From: an uncultured Collinsella sp.
GTDB lineage: Bacteria; Actinomycetota; Coriobacteriia; Coriobacteriales; Coriobacteriaceae
Length of the DNA stretch: 9,970 nucleotides
Direction of reading: 5' to 3'
Assembly: GCA_902472315.1 (NCBI GenBank)
Contig: CABRNM010000046.1
Location: forward strand, 1-9,970
The notes beneath the pieces are model-generated. The model had not been told where the DNA came from. It did no database searches and was given only the letters and a program-made list of their open reading frames with translations. Below, piece by piece: positions 5,107 through 9,970 of this stretch (position 1 is its first letter; every line of letters begins with the position of its first letter). Both the position numbers and the translations under genes were made by a program.

Positions 5107-7173
5107 TCGAACCGAAGAATCGCCCGAAGCCGAAGAGGTATCGGGCTCGTCATAAATCACGCCGAGCACGTCGCGCACGACATGCATCGCGGTATCTGAG
5201 CCACCGCCGCCCTGCTCCAGGACGGTAGCGATGACATACTTGGGGTCATCGGCCGGTGCATAGGCGCAGAACCACGCGTATTCGTCCTCGCCGCTTTTCT
5301 CTCCCGTGCCCGACTTACCGTATACCTGCGGCGTCAGGGTGCCAAAGTGAGCCGCCAGGGACGTCGATGCCGTGTAAATCACGTCGTGCATGCCGTTGCG
5401 AACAAGAGCCAAATCCGAATCGCTGTTGATCTTGGCCTCCAGGCGCTTCTTCTTGCCCTTGCCGTTGTACTTATAGGCATCGCCGTCGCCATCGCGCGAC
5501 ACGGCAGACAAAAACACGTGAGGCACGTACTGTTTGCCGCCGTTGGCAAGACCCATATAGGCACACGCCATCTGCAGGGGCGTCACCAGAATGTCGCCCT
5601 GACCGATGGCAATGTTGGTCATATCGCCGGCATTCCACTTGCGGTCCTCGGCAGAGGCGTCGGTGAAGTACGACTCTTTCCACTCGGCATCGGGAATACG
5701 GCCCGCGCCCTCACTCGGCAGATCGATACCGCAGGTTTTGCCTAGACCCCAGCGACGAAAGACCTCCTGCAGGCCCTCGGGATGTTGCTCATCATAAAAG
5801 AACGCCTTGCCCATGTCGTAGAAGACGGGGTCGCACGAGTTGGCAATACCCGACTGCAGCGTCATGGTGCCGTGGCCGGAATGCAGCCAGCAGTACTTGC
5901 CCCACGACTTGCCAAGACCCGTCCAATAGCCCGTGCAGTTGGTTGTCTGCGTTGAAGTGTAGGTTCCAAACTCAAGACCGGCCAGTGCCGAGAGCGGCTT
6001 GATGGTCGAGGCCGACATGTACTGTCCGCTAATAGCGCGGTTGAGCAGCGGGTGCGAACCCTTGTCATCATTGAGCTCGGTCCACACGTCATTTGAGACG
6101 CCACCGATGAAGACGGACGGATCGAACTTGGGCTCGCTCGCCATGCCCAGGATCTCGCCATTGTTGGGATCGAGACACACCACAGCGCCGTTGCCGGCAT
6201 TACTGCAGCCAGTGGTCTTGGCAAGTTCGATAGCGCTCGCCAGTGCCGTCTCACAGGCCTGCTGGATCTTAAGGTCGAGCGTGAGCTTAATGTCAGAGCC
6301 GGCCTTCGCGGGCACGGCGCCGGCCTGACCGGTCACATTGCCCGAGGCATCGACCTTGACGGTCTGCTCACCACGAATACCCTGCAGCAGGTTTTCGTAG
6401 TAGCTCTCAACGCCCGCCTGGCCCACGATATCGCCCGACTGGTACGTAATCTTGCCAGCAGAAGCATCATCATCGCCAGAGGTTTTCTTATTCTGGGCCT
6501 CGAGCTGCTCGGAGGTAATGGTGCCGGTATAGCCCAAGATATGGCATGCCGTCTCGCCATATGGATACTGGCGCTCGGTACGCTCGGCAATCTTGACGCC
6601 CGGGAACTCGCCGGCATGCTCCTGAATATAGGCAACCGTGGAGCGACGGACGTCCGTCGCGATGGTATGCAGGCTCTGAGCGCCCTCTGTATTGTCCTGA
6701 ATATTGCGAAGGACCGCCACATAAGGCATTCCAAGCACGTTGGCAAGATGGCGAACCAGAACCTCATCCTCGGCAAGGTCGCGGTAGGCCACGACAGCAA
6801 GTGAGGGACGGTTCTGGACAAGCGCCACGCCATTGCGGTCGAGGATGCGACCGCGCACAGCGGGTGTTGTAACGGTGCGAGTCTGATTACTATTGGCCTG
6901 CTTCTCGTAATAGTCCGACGAGACCATCTGCATGCCCCACAGCTTGACGGCGAGCGCCGCAAACATCGCGCCCACACCCGTGGTGAGGATGGAAAAGCGG
7001 CCCTTAAAGGCGGTCGCCGCGGTATTGCCCTCGCCCTCGGTGGCGCGCGGGGCCGTTCCATGCTGCGTATCGTAGGTAAAACGGGAATCGCCACGACGCA
7101 TGATGACCAGCGCGACCACGATGGCCACAACCAGCACGATACCGGCGATAATAACCGTCAACTGGGAAGACAT
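5104..7173 (-). CDS. mrdA: Penicillin-binding protein 2, class B transpeptidase of the elongasome
   Basis: Cross-links peptidoglycan during side-wall growth as partner of RodA. Length is 689 residues. The transpeptidase motifs are present in order: SxxK as STIK (S389 nucleophile, K392), SxN-type SCD (446-448), and KSGT (620-623). Before them lies the PBP dimerisation region, with RGRILDRNGVALVQNRPSL (107-125) and RQYPYGETACHILGY (201-215). Unusually there are two hydrophobic segments near the N-terminus, about 4-25 (followed by M-R-R) and 61-80; class B PBPs normally have one. The strong GGGAGG site (7181-7186) seven bases from the ATG argues that the first segment is really translated. The residues before S389 are S-A rather than the common P-G. 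The C-terminal tail (676-689) is Ser/Asp-rich. mreD ends 13 bases upstream and rodA follows at once. Confidence 0.95.
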   Translation of the reverse strand: MSSQLTVIIAGIVLVVAIVVALVIMRRGDSRFTYDTQHGTAPRATEGEGNTAATAFKGRFSILTTGVGAMFAALAVKLWGMQMVSSDYYEKQANSNQTRTVTTPAVRGRILDRNGVALVQNRPSLAVVAYRDLAEDEVLVRHLANVLGMPYVAVLRNIQDNTEGAQSLHTIATDVRRSTVAYIQEHAGEFPGVKIAERTERQYPYGETACHILGYTGTITSEQLEAQNKKTSGDDDASAGKITYQSGDIVGQAGVESYYENLLQGIRGEQTVKVDASGNVTGQAGAVPAKAGSDIKLTLDLKIQQACETALASAIELAKTTGCSNAGNGAVVCLDPNNGEILGMASEPKFDPSVFIGGVSNDVWTELNDDKGSHPLLNRAISGQYMSASTIKPLSALAGLEFGTYTSTQTTNCTGYWTGLGKSWGKYCWLHSGHGTMTLQSGIANSCDPVFYDMGKAFFYDEQHPEGLQEVFRRWGLGKTCGIDLPSEGAGRIPDAEWKESYFTDASAEDRKWNAGDMTNIAIGQGDILVTPLQMACAYMGLANGGKQYVPHVFLSAVSRDGDGDAYKYNGKGKKKRLEAKINSDSDLALVRNGMHDVIYTASTSLAAHFGTLTPQVYGKSGTGEKSGEDEYAWFCAYAPADDPKYVIATVLEQGGGGSDTAMHVVRDVLGVIYDEPDTSSASGDSSVR

Positions 7174-7180
7174 CTACGGG

Positions 7181-7189
7181 CCTCCCCTA
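7181..7189 (-). promoter_or_regulatory. RBS for mrdA, fused to the mreD stop codon
   Basis: The minus strand reads TAGGGGAGG: the TAG stop of mreD (7189-7187) runs straight into GGGAGG (7186-7181), and seven bases later comes the mrdA ATG (7173). The good site and spacing support the long N-terminus of PBP2, including its extra hydrophobic segment. Confidence 0.7.
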
Positions 7190-7753
7190 TTTGAGCTTCC
7201 GGGTCTTGGGCTTAAAGCGCATACCCGTCTGGCGTCCGCCACGCGCGGAGAATCCATAGCCGGACTGCGGCACGACGCCGGACATCAAAAACGGAATGGC
7301 AACCAGACCCGTCAGGATCGAGGACGGCAGCGCATGGCCGAAGATCGCCACAACAAAGCTCGTCTCCAAACCCATAAACAGCAAGATGATGCTGTAGATC
7401 ACATTAATGACGAGCGCAAAGGCGCCCACGGTGACGCCGCGCGCACTCGGGGTGCCGCCCGTCTGACCGACGGCGCTGTGCACCAGGGCAAAAGAACCCA
7501 CGGTCAGCAGGAACGACATAACGCCCACCGGCACGGCAGCGGACAGGTCATAGAACAAGCCGCTGCAAAAACCGCACACGACGGCACGGGTCGGGTCGCC
7601 CGAGAACACGCTTAGGCACACCAGGATAATCATGAAGTTGACGCGACCGCCCGCAATGGAGATCTGCGGTGCCAGGCCTGCCTGCAGCAGCACGCACACG
7701 ATGGCGGCGATTACAAACGTACGGGAGCTCATCCCCTGCTCGTGTAGATCCAT
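7187..7753 (-). CDS. mreD: Rod shape-determining protein MreD
   Basis: A small integral membrane subunit of the elongasome that works with MreC. From the preferred start it has 188 residues. It is almost wholly hydrophobic, with about five or six membrane helices, and carries the MreD-like G-F-C-S-G-L-F-Y-D-L segment followed by V-P-V-G-V (about residues 61-78). It ends in a strongly basic, presumably cytoplasmic tail (last 30 residues, many R/K). There are two ATGs: one at 7759 leaves only one base after the AGGGGG site, while the ATG at 7753 gives seven. I therefore prefer 7753, though an annotation starting at 7759 is equally in frame. Sequence conservation in MreD is low, so the call rests on hydropathy, the short motif and its fixed place between mreC and mrdA. 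Confidence 0.9.
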   Translation of the reverse strand: MDLHEQGMSSRTFVIAAIVCVLLQAGLAPQISIAGGRVNFMIILVCLSVFSGDPTRAVVCGFCSGLFYDLSAAVPVGVMSFLLTVGSFALVHSAVGQTGGTPSARGVTVGAFALVINVIYSIILLFMGLETSFVVAIFGHALPSSILTGLVAIPFLMSGVVPQSGYGFSARGGRQTGMRFKPKTRKLK

Positions 7754-7760
7754 GGACATG

Positions 7761-7767
7761 CCCCCTA
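7761..7767 (-). promoter_or_regulatory. RBS for mreD, fused to the mreC stop codon
   Basis: The minus strand reads TAGGGGG: the mreC TAG (7767-7765) is merged with a purine-rich AGGGGG element (7766-7761). The first ATG (7759) is only one base away, and the second (7753) is seven bases away. This decides the likelier mreD start. Confidence 0.55.
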
Positions 7768-8763
7768 TTCGCTCGAGCCGGAATCGGTCGTCTCGGACGT
7801 GTCGGAACTGTCATCCGAACTCTCGTCCTTCGTCTTGGTCGCAGCGTCGCGCGACGTTCCCTGCGGCGTGCTGTTGGCCGTGCTCACGTCCTCATCCGAG
7901 GCCGACTGTTCGTCGGTCAGCGAGGTGATGACCAGCACTTCCTCGTTGTTCTCGGCCGTCGTCTGAGCGCGCACCACAATGGTGTAGTACACGTCGTTTG
8001 CCGATTTCTCAACCGACGAGACAGTGCCGAGCGGTAGACCCTTGGGGAACACGCCGCCAATGCCCGAGGTCACGATGATATCGCCAACCTTAACATCGGA
8101 GTCGACGCTCACGTACTCAAGACGCAGCGTGCCGTCAGCCTGACCCTGCAGCATGCCCTGGGCGCGCGTGTCCTGCACCATAGCGGACACGCCGGAGTTC
8201 TCGTCGCCAATCAGGCGTACGGTCGACGTTTTGGCCGAAACCTCGATAATCTGACCGATAACACCGGCCGAACTCGTCACAGGCATGTTGATGGTAAGGC
8301 CGTCGGCAGAGCCCTTGTCGATGGTAACGGTCGAGGTCCAGGCATCGCCGGAAGCACCAACGATACGAGCTGCGGTCGATTTGAGGTTATAGGTCGACTG
8401 CAGGCCGACCAGCCCCTCCAGACGCTCGGCGGTCTTTTGAGCCTCGGAGAGCTCAGCAACCTTAGAGGTCAGTTCCTCGTTTTGCTTCTTGAGCTCGTCG
8501 AGCGTGTCCTGCGACGCCGTAAGGTTAGAGAACACGTTGCCGATCGCATTGAAGGGAGCCGCCACGGCCGAGCCCACAAAGCGCACCGGCGAGGTAATCG
8601 TCGTTACGCCCGAACGCACGGCATGAATCGGCCCTGCCTCGCCCTCGCGGATGTAAAACGTGAGCAGCAACACCGAAATCAGGCTGAAAACAATCAACGG
8701 GCGCATACCCGTTGATTGTCGCTTGGTATTCAGATTTGTGGAGAAACCCGAAGATCGTGCCAA
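7765..8763 (-). CDS. mreC: Rod shape-determining protein MreC
   Basis: A membrane-anchored scaffold on the outer side of the cytoplasmic membrane that links MreB and MreD to PBP2 and RodA. The 332 residues comprise a short basic N-terminus, one membrane anchor (about 22-38), a coiled-coil-like heptad region (about 84-120), and the two-lobed beta domain of MreC (about 125-282) with motifs such as G-V-I-G-Q-I-I-E-V (167-175) and V-T-S-G-I-G-G-V-F-P-K-G-L-P-L-G (231-246). Residues 283-332 form a Ser/Thr/Asp/Glu-rich low-complexity tail, not part of the usual domain. No ATG fits the start; TTG at 8763-8761 lies seven bases after AGGTGG (8771-8776). Codons 15-25 carry a perfect inverted repeat. 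It begins 21 bases after mreB and its TAG stop lies within the mreD ribosome binding site. Confidence 0.94.
   Translation of the reverse strand: MARSSGFSTNLNTKRQSTGMRPLIVFSLISVLLLTFYIREGEAGPIHAVRSGVTTITSPVRFVGSAVAAPFNAIGNVFSNLTASQDTLDELKKQNEELTSKVAELSEAQKTAERLEGLVGLQSTYNLKSTAARIVGASGDAWTSTVTIDKGSADGLTINMPVTSSAGVIGQIIEVSAKTSTVRLIGDENSGVSAMVQDTRAQGMLQGQADGTLRLEYVSVDSDVKVGDIIVTSGIGGVFPKGLPLGTVSSVEKSANDVYYTIVVRAQTTAENNEEVLVITSLTDEQSASDEDVSTANSTPQGTSRDAATKTKDESSDDSSDTSETTDSGSSE
8690..8719. repeat. Perfect 12-bp inverted repeat with 6-base loop inside mreC
   Basis: ACAATCAACGGG (8690-8701) and CCCGTTGATTGT (8708-8719) are exact reverse complements separated by CGCATA. The element lies in mreC codons 15-25, just before the membrane-anchor codons. 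In the mRNA it would form a 12-bp hairpin with the loop UAUGCG, and the codons after it give UUUC, so the 3' side reads like a weak intrinsic terminator (four U including the last stem base). It could be an RNA hairpin, an attenuator or a DNA-binding palindrome; nothing in the sequence decides between these. Confidence 0.8.
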
Positions 8764-8770
8764 ATGGAAT

Positions 8771-8776
8771 CCACCT
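8771..8776 (-). promoter_or_regulatory. RBS that sets the TTG start of mreC
   Basis: AGGTGG on the minus strand lies seven bases upstream of TTG (8763-8761). The next in-frame ATG (codon 20) falls inside the loop of the inverted repeat and has no free Shine-Dalgarno sequence. This makes TTG the best start. Confidence 0.6.
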
Positions 8777-8784
8777 TTTGGAAA

Positions 8785-9828
8785 TTAAGCATTGGTCTGG
8801 ACGAAGCCGCCATCAAACGCATTGGCCTCAAGCACGCGGGCACAGCCGTTAACGACGTTATCGAGCGCCGTGGGGCTGACGTTGACCGAAACACCGGTCT
8901 CATCGCGCAGGCGCACGTCGAGACCGCGCAGCAGCGCGCCGCCACCGGTCAGCAAAATGCCGTAGTACATAAGGTCCGAGGCAAGATCGGGAGGCGTAGC
9001 GTCGAGTGCGTCCTTGACGGCCTTGGCCATCTCGTCGAGCGGCTTGTTGAGCGCGCGACGAATCTCCTCGCTCTCGATGCGCACGGTCTTGGGCAGACCG
9101 GTGATCACGTCGCGGCCGTTGACCTCGACGTCGAGCTCGTCCTTGAGCGGCACGGCGGAGCCGACCTTGATCTTGATGTCCTCTGCCGTACGCTCGCCGA
9201 TGGCCAGGTTGTAGGCATCGCGAACGTGCGTGAGGATGGCCTGATCGAACTCGTCGCCGGCAATACGGATGGACTGCGAGACGACGATGCCGCCCATAGC
9301 GATAACGGCGACCTCGGTGGTACCGCCACCGATGTCGATGACCATGGAGCCGGTGGGTTCCTCGACGGGCAGGTCGGCGCCGATAGCGGCGGCCATAGGC
9401 TCTTCGATCAGATAGGCCTGGCGGGCACCGGCCTGGATCGTGGCCTCAAAGACAGCTCGCTTCTCGACCGACGTGACGCCGGAAGGAACGCAGACGACAA
9501 CGCGCGGACGCGGGGTCCACGGATAGCGCTTCTCGGACGCCTTGTCGATAAAGTAGCGAAGCATGGCCTCGGTAACATCGAAGTCGGCGATGACGCCGTC
9601 CTTCAGGGGACGAACGGCCACGATGTTGCCGGGCGTACGGCCGAGCATGCGCTTTGCCTCGATACCGACCGCCAGGATGCGCTCGTCATTCTTGTCGATG
9701 GCGACAACAGAGGGCTCGCGAATGACGATGCCCTTGCCGCGCACGGAGACAAGCGTATTTGCGGTGCCGAGGTCGATGGCAAGATCGCCCGCATAGCTAC
9801 CGAAGAACATATCCATCAAAGAAAACAA
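8785..9828 (-). CDS. mreB: Rod shape-determining protein MreB, bacterial actin homologue
   Basis: A cytoplasmic ATPase that forms membrane-bound filaments guiding the cell-wall elongation machinery. The 347 residues match the usual MreB length. Nucleotide-binding motifs of the actin/Hsp70 fold are visible: phosphate 1 D-L-G-T-A-N-T-L-V (19-27), the connect region EEPMAAAIGADLPV (142-155), phosphate 2 D-I-G-G-G-T-T-E-V-A-V (165-175), and the adenosine segment G-I-L-L-T-G-G-G-A-L-L-R-G (290-302). The N-terminal M-D-M-F-F-G-S before them could act as a short membrane-contacting segment. The start is taken as TTG at 9828-9826, five bases after AGGAG (9834-9838); an in-frame ATG at 9816 lies 17 bases from that site and is less likely. 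It is the first gene of the operon and ends 21 bases before mreC. Confidence 0.96.
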   Translation of the reverse strand: MFSLMDMFFGSYAGDLAIDLGTANTLVSVRGKGIVIREPSVVAIDKNDERILAVGIEAKRMLGRTPGNIVAVRPLKDGVIADFDVTEAMLRYFIDKASEKRYPWTPRPRVVVCVPSGVTSVEKRAVFEATIQAGARQAYLIEEPMAAAIGADLPVEEPTGSMVIDIGGGTTEVAVIAMGGIVVSQSIRIAGDEFDQAILTHVRDAYNLAIGERTAEDIKIKVGSAVPLKDELDVEVNGRDVITGLPKTVRIESEEIRRALNKPLDEMAKAVKDALDATPPDLASDLMYYGILLTGGGALLRGLDVRLRDETGVSVNVSPTALDNVVNGCARVLEANAFDGGFVQTNA

Positions 9829-9833
9829 CGCAA

Positions 9834-9838
9834 CTCCT
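9834..9838 (-). promoter_or_regulatory. RBS that sets the TTG start of mreB
   Basis: AGGAG on the minus strand lies five bases upstream of TTG (9828-9826). The in-frame ATGs at codons 5 and 7 are too far from it. The site favours TTG over ATG as the start of mreB. Confidence 0.6.
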
Positions 9839-9873
9839 GATGTGTTGGATGATTGCTGGAAAACTACTAGCTC

Positions 9874-9879
9874 ATCATA
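9874..9879 (-). promoter_or_regulatory. Candidate -10 box of the mre operon promoter
   Basis: TATGAT on the minus strand matches the sigma-70 -10 consensus at five of six positions and lies 45 bases upstream of the mreB start, which would give a leader of about 40 bases. The place where a -35 box should be (17 bases further upstream) is occupied by the 3' arm of the hairpin and reads GTGAGG, a poor match. The promoter may use an activator or a different sigma factor, or transcription may enter from upstream. Confidence 0.35.
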
Positions 9880-9888
9880 CTAGCGCAA

Positions 9889-9921
9889 GCCCGGCACCTC
9901 ACTTGCGGTGAAGCGCCGGGC
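9889..9921 (-). terminator. Strong GC hairpin between the upstream gene and mreB, terminator-like
   Basis: An inverted repeat of 33 bases: outer arms GCCCGGC and GCCGGGC pair perfectly, and the stem continues to 14 base pairs with two G-U pairs around the five-base loop CGCAA (minus strand). It lies between a possible upstream stop codon (9946-9944) and mreB, as expected for a terminator. The sequence after it on the minus strand is TTGCGCTAG, not a run of T, so classical intrinsic termination would be weak. The plus strand also lacks a T run after it. Confidence 0.45.
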
Positions 9922-9943
9922 AAAGCTAAATCCCATAAGGTCA

Positions 9944-9970
9944 CTACTGGTTGTCAGCAGCCGAGAAATC
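9944..9970 (-). CDS. Possible last codons of an upstream gene, partial
   Basis: One minus-strand frame enters at the window edge and gives D-F-S-A-A-D-N-Q followed by TAG (9946-9944), 23 bases before the hairpin at 9889-9921. A stop codon followed by a strong hairpin is what the 3' end of a gene looks like. Eight residues are too few to identify a product. A second frame also stays open here, so even the reading frame is a guess. Confidence 0.3.
   Translation of the reverse strand, partial: DFSAADNQ

Noticed and set aside
7757..7759. First ATG of mreD as the start
   Set aside because: It leaves only one base after the AGGGGG site. The ATG six bases later has a seven-base spacer. The two differ by only two residues, so this is a preference and not a strong rejection.
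8716..9840. Long plus-strand open frame (374 codons) antisense to mreB
   Set aside because: It mirrors mreB, has no recognisable protein family and is rich in R, H and G. Such frames are common opposite GC-rich genes. MreB on the other strand is certain.
9881..9970. Second open minus-strand frame at the right edge, running to TAG at 9883-9881
   Set aside because: It passes through the whole hairpin and ends among basic and small residues with no family resemblance. The frame stopping at 9944 before the hairpin is more natural, although neither is proven.
1..9970. Search for CRISPR arrays, tRNA or rRNA genes, insertion sequences, attachment sites or phage genes
   Set aside because: No regularly spaced repeats, cloverleaf-like sequence, transposase or integrase motifs, or terminal repeats were recognised. 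The minus strand is filled by core genes, with no gap above 150 bases.

Overview
The window is the end of an assembled contig from a GC-rich Gram-positive-type bacterium. The most likely source is a member of Coriobacteriia (Actinomycetota), with Collinsella or a close relative as best guess. This is inferred from GC-rich wobble positions, the protein sequences, and a gene order that joins mreBCD-mrdA-rodA to the TIGR03960/TIGR03936 radical-SAM pair and then rplU. No rRNA or other marker is present to prove it. Every convincing gene is on the minus strand, so the genes read from right (9970) to left (1).

Layout in transcription order. 9970-9829: possible last codons of an upstream gene ending at 9944, a strong GC hairpin (9889-9921), a candidate -10 box, then the mreB ribosome binding site. 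9828-3868: the elongasome (lateral cell-wall synthesis) genes mreB, mreC, mreD, mrdA (PBP2) and rodA, spaced by about 21 bases or less. 3849-2920: an uncharacterised protein with a DUF697/YcjF-like hydrophobic C-terminal half. 2909-1032: a TIGR03960 B12-binding-fold radical SAM protein. 1035-223: its usual partner TIGR03936 (DUF2344), overlapping by ATGA. 155-17: the first 46 codons of rplU (ribosomal protein L21), driven by its own promoter (198-226), whose -35 box contains the stop codon of the gene before it. 16-1: not biological, an exact match to the 3' end of the Illumina read-2 adapter.

The first eight genes look like one tightly packed transcription unit. MreB filaments, MreC, MreD, the RodA glycosyltransferase and the PBP2 transpeptidase together form the rod complex that elongates the cell wall. 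The function of the last three genes of the unit (DUF697-like, TIGR03960, TIGR03936) is not established. At four gene junctions a TAG stop codon is physically fused to the Shine-Dalgarno sequence of the next gene, which suggests translational coupling. Three genes (mreB, mreC, TIGR03960) start with TTG.

No mobile element, tRNA, rRNA, CRISPR array or phage gene was seen. Most of the window is ordinary core genome. The points most worth a second look are a perfect 12-bp inverted repeat inside the start of mreC, the DUF697-like protein in an elongasome operon, the extra N-terminal membrane segment of PBP2, and the adapter remnant at base 1.
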